Positions 23,601 to 36,330 of a stretch of 64,000 nucleotides of DNA are shown here, piece by piece. Under the pieces are notes generated by a model that did not search any database, was not told where the DNA came from, and worked only from the letters and a program-made list of their open reading frames with translations. A program made the translations under genes and the position numbers. This DNA is from Sympetrum striolatum (lineage: Eukaryota > Arthropoda > Insecta > Odonata > Libellulidae), in NCBI GenBank assembly GCA_947579665.1, contig OX388349.1, forward strand, positions 88,384,197-88,448,196, given 5' to 3'. Positions within the stretch are counted from its first letter, which is position 1. Each line of letters opens with the position of its first letter.

Positions 23601-26600
23601 TCCTTATTTTATCGAGATTTGAGGGAAAAAAGCAAGAAAAACGAATAATTTTAGCGAAATATCAATTTTTATCATCTTTTTTCCCTTGATTTTCCTTATT
23701 TTATCGAGATTTTATCGAAAAAAGCAAGAAAAACGAATAATTTTATCGAAATTTCAATTTTTATCATCTTTTTTCCCTTGATTTTCCTTATTTTATCGAG
23801 ATTTGACCGAAAAAAGCAAGAAAAACAAAACTTTTAGCGAAATATCAATTTTTATCCTCTTTTTCTCCCTTAATTTTTTCAGTTTATCGAGATTTGACCG
23901 AAAAAAGCAAGAAAAACGAATAATTTTAGCGAAATTTCAATTTTTATCATCTTTTTTTCCCTTAATTTTCCTTATTTTATCGATATTTGACCGAAAATAG
24001 CAAGAAAAACGAAAAATTTTAGCGAAATATCAATTTTTATCATCTTTTTTCCCTTGATTTTCCTTATTTTATCAAGATTTGACCGAAAAAAGCAAGAAAA
24101 ACGAATAATTTTAGCGAAATATCAATTTTTATCATCTTTTTTTCCCTTAATTTTCCTTATTTTATCGAGATTTGACCGAAAAAAGCAAGAAAAACGAATT
24201 AATTTAGCGAAATTTCAATTTTTTTCCTCTTTTTTTCCCTTAATTTTCCTTATTTTATCGAGATTTGACCGAAAAAAGCAAGAAAAACGAATAATTTTAG
24301 CGAAATTTCAATTTTTTTCCTCTTTTTTTCCTTCATTCTCCTCATTTAACGAGATTTGACCGAAAAAAGCAAGAAAAACGAATAATTTTAGCGAAATTTA
24401 AATTTTTATCCTCTTTTTTTTCCTTATTTTATCGAGATTTGACCGAAAAAAGCAAGAAAAACGAATAATTTTATCGAAATTTCAATTTTTTTGCTCTTTT
24501 TTCCCATGATTTTCCTTATTTTATCGAGATTTGACCGAAAAAAGCAAGAAAAACGAATAATTTTAGCGAAATATCAATTTTTATCCTCTTTTTTTCCCTT
24601 AATTTTCCTTATTTTATCGAGATTTGACCGAAAAAGGCAGGAAAAACGAATAACTTTATCGAAATTTCAATTTCTATCCTCTTCTATTCCCTTGATTTTG
24701 CTTATTTTATCGAGATTTGCCCGAAAAAAGAAGGAAAAACGAATACTTTTAGCGAAATTTCAATTTTTATCCTCTTTTTTCCCTTAATTTTCCTTATTTT
24801 ATCGAGATTTGACCGATAAAAGCAAGAAAAACGAATAATTTTAGCGAAATTTAAATTTTTTTCCTCTTTTTTTCCCTTAATTTTCCTTGTTTTTATCGAG
24901 ATTTGACCGAAAATAGCAAGAAAAACGAATAATTTTAGCGAAATTTTAATTTTTTTCCTCTTTTTTTCCTTCATTCTCCTCATTTAACGAGATTTGACAG
25001 AAAAAAGCAAGAAAAACGAATAATTTTATCGAAATAACAATTTTTATCCTCTTTTTTTCCATTAATTTTCCTTATTTTATCGAGATTTGACCGAAAAAAG
25101 GAAGAAAAACGAATAATTTTAGCAAAATTTCAATTGTTTTCCTCTTTTTTTCCCTTAATTTTCCTTAGTTAATCGAGATTTGACCGAAAAAAGCAAGAAA
25201 AACGAATAATTATAGATAATATAATAAATTTCAATTTTCTTCTTCTTTTTTTCCCTTAATGTTCCTTATTTTATCGAGATTTGACCGAAAAAAGCAAGAA
25301 AAACGAATAATTTTAGCGAAATTTCAATTTTTTTCCTCTTTTTTTCCCTTAATTTTCCTTATTTTATCGAGATTTGACCGAAAAAAGCAAGAAAAACGAA
25401 TAATTTTAGCGAAATTTGTATTTTTTTCATCTTTTTTTCCCTTAATTTTCCTTATTTTATCGAGATTTGACCGAAAAAAGCAAGAAAAACGAATAATTTT
25501 AGCGAAATTTCAATTTTTTTCCTCTTTTTTTCCCTTAATTTTGCTTATTTTATCGAGATTTTACCGAAAAAAACCAAGAAAAACGAATAATTTTAGCGAA
25601 ATTTCAATTTTTTCCTCTTTTTTTTCCTTAATTTGCCTTATTTTATCGATATTTGACCGAAAAAAGCAAGAAAAACGAATAATTTTAGCGAAATATCAAT
25701 TTTTATCATATTTTTTTCCTTCATTCTCCTCATTTAACGAGATTTGACCGAAAAAAGCAAGAAAAACGAATAATTTTAGCGAAATTTAAATTTTTATCCT
25801 CTTTTTTTCCCTTAATTAATCGAGATTTAACCGAAAAAAGCAAGAAAACAAATAATTATAGCGAAATTTCAATTTTTTTCTTCTTTTTTTCCCTTAATTT
25901 TCCTTATTTTATCGAGATTTGACCGAAAAAAGGCAAGAAAAACGAATAATTTTATCGAAATAACAATTTTTATCCTCTTTTTTTCCTTCATTCTCCTCAT
26001 TTAACGAGATTTGACCGAAAAAAGCAAGAAAAACGAATAATTTTATCGAAATAACAATTTTTATCCTCTTTTTTCAATTAATTTTCCTTATTTTATCGAG
26101 ATTTGACCGAAAAAAGGAAGAAAAACGAATAATTTTAGCGAAATTTCAATTTTTTACCTCTTTTTTACCCTTAATTTTCCTTACTTTATCGAGATTTGAC
26201 CGCAAAAAGCAAGAAAAACGAATAATTTTAGCGAAATTTCAATTGTTTTCCTCTTTTTTTCCCTTAATTTTCCTTAGTTAATCGAGATTTGACCGAAAAA
26301 AGCAAGAAAAACGAATAATTATAGATAATATAATAAATTTCAATTTTTTTCTTCTTTTTTTCCCATTAATGTTCCTTATTTTATCGAGATTTGACCGAAA
26401 AAAGCAAGAAAAACGAAAAATTTTAGCGAAATTTCAATTTTTTTCATCTTTTTTTCCCTTCATTTTCCTTATTTTATCGAGATTTGACCGAAAAAAGCAA
26501 GAAAAACGAATAATTTTAGCGAAATTTCAATTTTTTTCCTCTTTTTTTCCCTTAATTTTCCTTATTTTATCGAGATTTGACCGGAAAAAGCAAGAAAAAC

Positions 26601-28150
26601 GAATAATTTTAGCGAAATTTCAATTTTTTTCCTCATTTTCTCCCTTAATTTTCCTTAGTTTATCGAGATTTGACCGAAAAAAGCAAGAAAAACGAATAAT
26701 TTTAGCGAAATTTCAATTTTTATCCTCTTTTTTTCCCTTAATTAATCGAGATTTAACCGAAAAAAGCAAGAAAACGAATAATTATAGCGAAATTTCAATT
26801 TTTTTCTTCTTTTTTTCCCTTAATTTTTCCTTATTTTATCGAGATTTGAAGGAAAAAAGCAAGAAAAACGATAATTTTAGCGAAATATCAATTTTTATCA
26901 TCTTTTTTCCCTTGATTTTCCTTATTTTATCGAAAAAAGCAAGAAAAACGAATAATTTTAGCGAAATATCAATTTTTATCATCTTTTTTTCCCTTAAGTT
27001 TCCTTATTTTATCGAGATTTGACCGAAAAAAGCAAGAAAAACGAATTAATTTAGCGAAATCTCAATTTTTTTCCTCTTTTTTTCCCTTAATTTTCCTTAT
27101 TTTATCGAGATTTGACCGAAAAAAGCAAGAAAAACGAATAATTTTAGCGAAATTTCAATTTTTTTTTTCTTTTTTTCCTTCATTCTCCTCATTTAACGAG
27201 ATTTGACCGAAAAAAGCAAGAAAAACGAATAATTTTAGCGAAATTTAAATTTTTATCCTCTTTTTTTCCCTTAATTAATCGAGATTTAACCGAAAAAAGC
27301 AAGAAAACAAATAATTATAGCGAAATTTCAATTTTTTTCTTCTTTTTTTCCCTTAATTTTCCTTATTTTATCGAGATTTGACCGAAAAAAGGAAAGAAAA
27401 ACGAATAATTTTAGCGAAATTTCAATTTTTATCCTCTTTTTTCCCTTAATTTTCCTTATTTTATCGAGATTTGACCGATAAAAGCAAGAAAAACGAATAA
27501 TTTTAGCGAAATTTAAATTTTTTTCCTCTTTTTTTCCCTTAATTTTCATTGTTTTTATCGAGATTTGACCGAAAATAGCAAGAAAAACGAATAATTGTAG
27601 CGAAATTTCAATTTTTTTCCTCTTTTTTTCCTTCATTCTCCTCATTTAACGAGATTTGACCGAAAAAAAGCAAGAAAAACGAATAATTTTATCGAAATAA
27701 CAATTTTTATCCTCTTTTTTTTCATTAATTTTCCTTACTTTATCAAGATTTGACCGCAAAAAGCAAGAAAAACGAATAATTTTAGCGAAATTTCAATTGT
27801 TTTCCTCTTTTTTTCCCTTAATTTTCCTTAGTTAATCGAGATTTGACCGAAAAAAGCAAGAAAAACGAATAATTATAGATAATATAATAAATTTCAATTT
27901 TTTTCTTCTTTTTTTCCCATTAATGTTCCTTATTTTATCGAGATTCGACCAAAAAAAGCAAGAAAAACGAATAATTTTAGCGAAATTTCAATTTTTTTCA
28001 TCTTTTTTTCCCTTCATTTTCCTTATTTTATCGAGATTTGACCGAAAAAAGCAAGAAAAACGAATAATTTTTGCGAAATTTCAATTTTTTTCCTCTTTTT
28101 TTCCCTTAATTTTCCTTATTTTATCGAGATTTGACCAAAAAAAGCAAGAA
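23601..28150 (+). repeat. Satellite mosaic with recurring AGATAATATAATAAATTTC units
   Basis: The series GACCGCAAAAAGC or equivalent, CAATTGTTTTCC, TTAGTTAATCGAG, AGATAATATAATAAATTTC, TTAATGTTCC appears three times, with the AGATAATA marker at 25214, 26323 and 27877 (spacings 1109 and 1554). Between these are TTAATTAATCGAG monomers (near 25810, 26740 and 27272) and ATTCTCCTCATTTAACGAG junctions. The longest stop-free frame of the window (26369-27022) lies here and is explained by frame-preserving monomers, not by a gene. Confidence 0.68.
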
Positions 28151-31100
28151 AAACGAGTAATTTTAGCGAAATTTGTATTTTTTTCATCTTTTTTTCCCTT
28201 AATTTTGCTTATTTTATCGAGATTTGACCGAAAAAAGCAAGAAAAACGAATAATTTTAGCGAAATTTCAATTTTTTCCTCTTTTTTTCCCTTAATTTTCC
28301 TTATTTTATCGATATTTGACCGAAAAAAGCAAGAAAAACGAATAATTTTAGCGAAATATCAATTTCTATCATATTTTTTCCCTTAATTTTCCTTATTTTA
28401 TCGAGATTTGACCGAAAAAAGCAAGAAAAACGAATAACTTTAGCGAAATTTCAATTTTTTTCCTCTTTTTTTCCCTTAATTTTCCTTATTTTATCGAGAT
28501 TTGACCGAAAAAAGCAAGAAAAACGAATAATTTTAGCGAAATTTCAAATTTTTTCCTCTTTTTTTCCCTTAATTTTCCTTATTTTATCGAGATTTTTCCG
28601 GAAAAAGCAAGTGAAACGAATGATTTTAGCGAAATTTCAATTTTTTTCCTCTTTTTTCCCTTAATTTTCTTTATTTTATCGAGATTTGACCGAAAAAAGC
28701 AAGAAAAACGAATAATTTTATCGAAATTTCAATTTTTATCCTCTTTTTTTCCCTTAATTTTCCTTATTTTATCGAGATTTGACCGAAAAAAGCAAGAAAA
28801 ACGAATAATTTTAGCGAAATTTCAATTTTTTTCCACTTTTTCTCCCTTAATTTTCCTTAATTAATCGAGATTTGACCGAAAAAAGAAAGAAAAACGAATA
28901 ATTTTAGCGAAATATCAATTTTTATCCTCTCTTTTCCCTTAATTTTCCTTATATTTTCGAGATTTGACCGAAAAAAGCAAGAAAAACGAATAACTTTAGC
29001 GAAATTTCAATTTTTTTCCTTTTTTTTTCTCTTAATTTTCCTTATTTTATCGAGATTTGGCCGAAAAAAGCAAGTAAAACGAATAATTTTAGCGAAATTT
29101 CATTTTTTTCCTCTTTTTTTCCCTTAATTTTCCTTATTTTATCGAGATTTGACCGAAAAAAGCAAGAAAAACGAATAATTTTATCGAAATTTCAATTTTT
29201 ATCCTCTTTTTTTCCCTTAATTTTCCTTATTTTATCGAGATTTGACCTAATAAAGCAAGAAAAACGAATAATTTTAGCGAAATTTCATTTTTTTTCCACT
29301 TTTTTTCCCTTAATTTTCCTTATATTATCGAGATTAGACCGAAAATAGCAAGAAAAACGAAAAATTTTAGCGAAATATCAATTTTTATCCTCTTTTTTCC
29401 CTTAATTTTCCTTATTTTATCGAGATTTGACCGAAAAAAGCAAGAAAAACGAATAATTTTAGCGAAATTTAAATTTTTTTTCTCTTTTTTTCCCTTAATT
29501 TTCCTTATTTTATCGAGATTTGACCGAAAAAAGGAAGAAAAACGAATAATTTTAGCGAAATTTCAATTTTTTTCCTCTTTTTTTCCCTTAATTTTCCTTA
29601 ATTTATCGAGATTTGACCGCAAAAAGCAAGAAAACGAATAATTTTAGCGAAATTTCAATGTTTTCCTCTTTTTTTCCCTTAATTTTCCTTATTTTATCGA
29701 TATTTGACCGAAAAAAGCAAGAAAAACGAATAATTTTAGCGAAATATCAATTTTTATCATAATTTTTCCCTTAATTTTCCTTATTTTATCGAGATTTGGC
29801 CGGAAAAAGCAAGTAAAACGAATGATTTTAGCGAAATTTCAATTTTTTTCCTCTTTTTTTCCCTTAATTTTCCTTATTTTATCGAGATTTGACCGGAAAA
29901 AGCAAGAAAAACGAATAATTTTAGCGAAATTTAAATTTTTATCCTCTTTTTTTCCCTTAATTAATCGAGATTTAACCGAAAAAAGCAAGAAAACAAATAA
30001 TTATAGCGAAATTTCAATTTTTTTCTTCTTTTTTTCCCTTAATTTTCCTTATTTTATCGAGATTTGACCGAAAAAAGGCAAGAAAAACGAATAACTTTAG
30101 CGAAATATCAATTTTTATCATCTTTTTTCCCTTGCTTTTCCTTATTTTATCGAGATTTGACCGAAAAAAGCAAGAAAAACGAATAATTTTATCGAAATTT
30201 CAATTTTTATCATCTTTTTTCCCTTGATTTTCCTTATTTTATCGAGATTTGACCGAAAAAAGCAAGAAAAACGAATAACTTTATCGAAATTTCAATTTCT
30301 ATCCTCTTCTTTTCCCTTAATTTTGCTTATTTTATCGAGATTTGACCGAAAAAAGAAGGAAAAACGAATAATTTTAGTGAAATTTCAATTTTTATCCTCT
30401 TTTTTCCCTTAATTTTCCTTATTTTATCGAGATTTGACCGATAAAAGCAAGAAAAACGAATAATTTTAGCGAAATTTAAATTTTTTTCCTCTTTTTTTCC
30501 CTTAATTTTCCTTGTTTTTATCGAGATTTGACCGAAAATAGCAAGAAAAACGAATAATTGTAGCGAAATTTCAATTTTTTTCCTCTTTTTTTCCTTCATT
30601 CTCCTCATTTAACGAGATTTGACCAAAAAAAGCAAGAAAAAGAATAATTTTATCGAAATAACAATTTTTATCCTCTTTTTTTCCATTAATTTTCCTTATT
30701 TTATCGAGATTTGACCGAAAAAAAGGAAGAAAAACGAATAATTTTAGCTAAATTTCAATTTTTTACCTCTTTATTACCCTTAATTTTCCTTACTTTATCG
30801 AGATTTGACCGCAAAAAGCAAGAAAAACGAATAATTTTAGCGAAATTTCAATTGTTTTCCTCTTTTTTTCCCTTAATTTTCCTTAGTTAATCGAGATTTG
30901 ACCGAAAAAAGCAAGAAAAACGAATAATTATAGATAATATAATAAATTTCAATTTTTTTCTTCTTTTTTTTCCCTTAATGTTCCTTATTTTATCGAGATT
31001 CGACCGAAAAAAGCAAGAAAAACGAATAATTTTAGCGAAATTTCAATTTTTTTCATCTTTTTTTCCCTTCATTTTCCTTATTTTATCGAGATTTGACCGA

Positions 31101-32168
31101 AAAAACCAAGAATAACGAATAATTTTAGCGAAATTTCAATTTTTTTCCTCTTTTTTTCCCTTAATTTTCCTTATTTTATCGAGATTTGACCGAAAAAAAG
31201 CAAGAAAAACGAATAATTTTAGCGAAATTTGTATTTTTTCATCTTTTTTTCCCTTAATTTTGCTTATTTTATCGAGATTTGACCGAAAAAAGCAAGAAAA
31301 ACGAATAATTTTGCGAAATTTCAATTTTTTTCCTCCTTTTTTCCCTTAATTTTGCTTATTTTATCGAGATTTTACCGAAAAAACCAAGAAAAACGAATAA
31401 TTTTAGCGAAATTTCAATTTTTTCCTCTTTTTTTCCCTTAACTTTCCTTATTTTATCGATATTTGACCGAAAAAAGCAAGAAAAACGAATAATTTTAGCG
31501 AAATATCAATTTCTATCATATTTTTTCCCTTAATTTTCCTTATTTTATCGAGATTTGACCGAAAAAAGCAAGAAAAACGAATAACTTTAGCGAAATTTCA
31601 ATTTTTTTCCTCTTTTTTTCCCTTAATTTTACTTATTATATCGAGATTTGGCCGGAAAAAGCAAGTAAAACGAATGATTTTAGCAAAATTTCAATTTTTT
31701 TCCTGTTTTTTTCCCTTAATTTTCTTTATTTTATCGAGATTTGACCGAAAAAAGCAAGAAAAACGAATAATTTTAGCGAAATTTAAATTTTTATCCTCTT
31801 TTTTTCCCTTAATTAATCGAGATTTGACCGAAAAAATTAAGAAAACAAATAATTATAGCGAAATTTCAATTTTTTTCTTCTTTTTTTCCCTTAATTTTCC
31901 TTATTTTATCGAGATTTGACCGAAAAAAGCAAGAAAAACGAATAATTTTAGCGAAATATCAATTTTTATCATATTTTTTCCCTTAATTTTCCTTATTTTA
32001 TCGAGATTTGACCGAAAAAAGCAAGAAAAACGAATAACTTTAGCGAAATTTCAATTTTTTTGCTCTTTTTTTCCCTTAATTTTCCTTATTTTATCGAGAT
32101 TTGACCGAAAAATGCAAGAAAAACGAATAATTTTAGCGAAATTTATATTTTTTTCCTCTTTTTTTCCC
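28150..32168 (+). repeat. 4.0-kb satellite block, copy 1
   Basis: Identifiable variants in order: GAAATTTGTATTTTTTTC (near 28170), TCGATATTTG (28308), TTTTTCCGGAAAAAGC (near 28590), ATATTATCGAGATTAGACC (near 29322), GGCCGGAAAAAGC (near 29798), CCTTGCTTTTCC (near 30133), AGATAATATAATAAATTTC (30932), CCAAGAATAACG (31106) and CAAGAAAAACG after GACCGAAAAATG (near 32105). The same order occurs at 35990-40025 with shifts of 7843-7860 bp. Within the block, 28.3-29.7 and 29.8-31.0 kb also have rearranged relatives at 52.9-54.3 and 51.35-52.56 kb. Confidence 0.83.
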
Positions 32169-35100
32169 TTAATTCTCCTCATTTAACGAGATTTGACCGA
32201 AAAAAGCAAGAAAAACGAATAATTTTATCGAAATAACAATTTTTATCCTCTTTTTTTTCATTAATTTTCCTTACTTTATCGAGATTTGACCGCAAAAAGC
32301 AAGAAAAACGAATAATTTTAGCGAAATTTCAATTGTTTTCCTCTTTTTTTCCCTTAATTTTCCTTAGTTAATCGAGATTTGACCGAAAAAAGCAAGAAAA
32401 ACGAATAATTTTAGCGAAATTTGTATTTTTTTCATCTTTTTTTCCCTTAATTTTGCTTATTTTATCGAGATTTGACCGAAAAAAGCAAGAAAAACGAATA
32501 ATTTTAGCGAAATTTCAATTTTTTCCTCTTTTTTTCCCTTAATTTTCCTTATTTTATCGATATTTGACCGAAAAAAGCAAGAAAAACGAATAATTTTAGC
32601 GAAATTTCAATTTTTTCCTCTTTTTTTCCCTTAATTTTCCTTATTTTATCGATATTTGACCGAAAAAAGCAAGAAAAACGAATAATTTTAGCGAAATATC
32701 AATTTCTATCATATTTTTTCCCTTAATTTTCCTTATTTTATCGAGATTTGACCGAAAAAAGCAAGAAAAACGAATAACTTTAGCGAAATTTCAATTTTTT
32801 TCCTCTTTTTTTCCCTTAATTTTCCTTATTTTATCGAGATTTGACCGAAAAAAGCAAGAAAAACGAATAATTTTAGCGAAATTTCAATTTTTTTCATCTT
32901 TTTTTCCCTTCATTTTCCTTATTTTATCGAGATTTGACCGAAAAAACCAAGAATAACGAATAATTTTAGCGAAATTTCAATTTTTTTCCTCTTTTTTTCC
33001 CTTAATTTTCCTTATTTTATCGAGATTTGACCGAAAAAAGCAAGAAAAACGAATAATTTTAGCGAAATTTGTATTTTTTCATCTTTTTTTCCCTTAATTT
33101 TGCTTATTTTATCGAGATTTGACCGAAAAAAGCAAGAAAAACGAATAATTTTGCGAAATTTCAATTTTTTTCCTCCTTTTTTCCCTTAATTTTGCTTATT
33201 TTATCGAGATTTTACCGAAAAAACCAAGAAAAACGAATAATTTTAGCGAAATTTCAATTTTTTCCTCTTTTTTTCCCTTAACTTTCCTTATTTTATCGAT
33301 ATTTGACCGAAAAAAGCAAGAAAAACGAATAATTTTAGCGAAATATCAATTTCTATCATATTTTTTCCCTTAATTTTCCTTATTTTATCGAGATTTGACC
33401 GAAAAAAGCAAGAAAAACGAATAACTTTAGCGAAATTTCAATTTTTTTCCTCTTTTTTTCCCTTAATTTTACTTATTATATCGAGATTTGGCCGGAAAAA
33501 GCAAGTAAAACGAATGATTTTAGCAAAATTTCAATTTTTTTCCTGTTTTTTTTCCTTAATTTTCTTTATTTTATCGAGATTTGACCGAAAAAAGCAAGAA
33601 AAACGAATAATTTTAGCGAAATTTAAATTTTTATCCTCTTTTTTTCCCTTAATTAATCGAGATTTGACCGAAAAAATTAAGAAAACAAATAATTATAGCG
33701 AAATTTCAATTTTTTTCTTCTTTTTTTCCCTTAATTTTCCTTATTTTATCGAGATTTGACCGAAAAAAGCAAGAAAAACGAATAATTTTAGCGAAATATC
33801 AATTTTTATCATATTTTTTCCCTTAATTTTCCTTATTTTATCGAGATTTGACCGAAAAAAGCAAGAAAAACGAATAACTTTAGCGAAATTTCAATTTTTT
33901 TGCTCTTTTTTTCCCTTAATTTTCCTTATTTTATCGAGATTTGACCGAAAAATGCAAGAAAAACGAATAATTTTAGCGAAATTTATATTTTTTTCCTCTT
34001 TTTTTCCCTTAATTCTCCTCATTTAACGAGATTTGACCGAAAAAAGCAAGAAAAACGAATAATTTTATCGAAATAACAATTTTTATCCTCTTTTTTTTCA
34101 TTAATTTTCCTTACTTTATCGAGATTTGACCGCAAAAAGCAAGAAAAACGAATAATTTTAGCGAAATTTCAATTGTTTTCCTCTTTTTTTCCCTTAATTT
34201 TCCTTAGTTAATCGAGATTTGACCGAAAAAAAGCAAGAAAAACGAATAATTTTAGCGAAATTTGTATTTTTTTCATCTTTTTTTCCCTTAATTTTGCTTA
34301 TTTTATCGAGATTTGACCGAAAAAAGCAAGAAAAACGAATAATTTTAGCGAAATTTCAATTTTTTCCTCTTTTTTTCCCTTAATTTTCCTTATTTTATCG
34401 ATATTTGACCGAAAAAAGCAAGAAAAACGAATAATTTTAGCGAAATATCAATTTCTATCATATTTTTTCCCTTAATTTTCCTTATTTTATCGAGATTTGA
34501 CCGAAAAAAGCAAGAAAAACGAATAACTTTAGCGAAATTTCAATTTTTTTCCTCTTTTTTTCCCTTAATTTTCCTTATTTTATCGAGATTTGACCGAAAA
34601 AAGCAAGAAAAACGAATAATTTTAGCGAAATTTCAATTTTTTTCATCTTTTTTTCCCTTCATTTTCCTTATTTTATCGAGATTTGACCGAAAAAACCAAG
34701 AATAACGAATAATTTTAGCGAAATTTCAATTTTTTTCCTCTTTTTTTTCCCTTAATTTTCCTTATTTTATCGAGATTTGACCGAAAAAAGCAAGAAAAAC
34801 GAATAATTTTAGCGAAATTTGTATTTTTTCATCTTTTTTTCCCTTAATTTTGCTTATTTTATCGAGATTTGACCGAAAAAAGCAAGAAAAAACGAATAAT
34901 TTTGCGAAATTTCAATTTTTTTCCTCCTTTTTTCCCTTAATTTTGCTTATTTTATCGAGATTTTACCGAAAAAAACCAAGAAAAACGAATAATTTTAGCG
35001 AAATTTCAATTTTTTCCTCTTTTTTTCCCTTAACTTTCCTTATTTTATCGATATTTGACCGAAAAAAAGCAAGAAAAACGAATAATTTTAGCGAAATATC

Positions 35101-36330
35101 AATTTCTATCATATTTTTTCCCTTAATTTTCCTTATTTTATCGAGATTTGACCGAAAAAAGCAAGAAAAACGAATAACTTTAGCGAAATTTCAATTTTTT
35201 TCCTCTTTTTTTCCCTTAATTTTACTTATTATATCGAGATTTGGCCGGAAAAAAGCAAGTAAAACGAATGATTTTAGCAAAATTTCAATTTTTTTCCTGT
35301 TTTTTTCCCTTAATTTTCTTTATTTTATCGAGATTTGACCGAAAAAAGCAAGAAAAACGAATAATTTTAGCGAAATTTAAATTTTTATCCTCTTTTTTTC
35401 CCTTAATTAATCGAGATTTGACCGAAAAAATTAAGAAAACAAATAATTATAGCGAAATTTCAATTTTTTTCTTCTTTTTTTCCCTTAATTTTCCTTATTT
35501 TATCGAGATTTGACCGAAAAAAGCAAGAAAAACGAATAATTTTAGCGAAATATCAATTTTTATCATATTTTTTCCCTTAATTTTCCTTATTTTATCGAGA
35601 TTTGACCGAAAAAAGCAAGAAAAACGAATAACTTTAGCGAAATTTCAATTTTTTTGCTCTTTTTTTCCCTTAATTTTCCTTATTTTATCGAGATTTGACC
35701 GAAAAATGCAAGAAAAACGAATAATTTTAGCGAAATTTATATTTTTTTTCCTCTTTTTTTCCCTTAATTCTCCTCATTTAACGAGATTTGACCGAAAAAA
35801 GCAAGAAAAACGAATAATTTTATCGAAATAACAATTTTTATCCTCTTTTTTTTCATTAATTTTCCTTACTTTATCGAGATTTGACCGCAAAAAGCAAGAA
35901 AAACGAATAATTTTAGCGAAATTTCAATTGTTTTCCTCTTTTTTTCCCTTAATTTTCCTTAGTTAATCGAGATTTGACCGAAAAAAGCAAGAAAAACGAA
36001 TAATTTTAGCGAAATTTGTATTTTTTTCATCTTTTTTTCCCTTAATTTTGCTTACTTTATCGAGATTTGACCGAAAAAAGCAAGAAAAACGAATAATTTT
36101 AGCGAAATTTCAATTTTTTCCTCTTTTTTTCCCTTAATTTTCCTTATTTTATCGATATTTGACCGAAAAAAGCAAGAAAAACGAATAATTTTAGCGAAAT
36201 ATCAATTTCTATCATATTTTTTCCCTTAATTTTCCTTATTTTATCGAGATTTGACCGAAAAAAGCAAGAAAAACGAATAACTTTAGCGAAATTTCAATTT
36301 TTTTCCTCTTTTTTTCCCTTAATTTTCCTT
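31000..36330 (+). repeat. Threefold tandem unit of ~1.75-1.84 kb
   Basis: CCAAGAATAACG occurs at 31106, 32947 and 34696. The AAAACGAATGATTTTAGC marker of the GGCCGG monomer and the AAAAAATTAAGAAAAC short monomer repeat at the same spacings. Approximate units are 31000-32840, 32841-34588 and 34589-36330. Unit 1 is longer because one monomer (TCGATATTTG type) is present twice in a row at about 32520-32690 and once in units 2 and 3. Units are otherwise near-identical, apart from extra A or T bases in homopolymers in unit 3. Confidence 0.85.

Noticed and set aside
26369..27022. Longest stop-free frame (217 codons) as a possible repeat protein gene
   Set aside because: It is the 31-codon translation of satellite monomers. 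It begins at a chance ATG made by TTAATGTTCC, ends when the register shifts, and neighbouring copies of the same monomers break it at other points. There is no sign of a promoter, introns or frame conservation.
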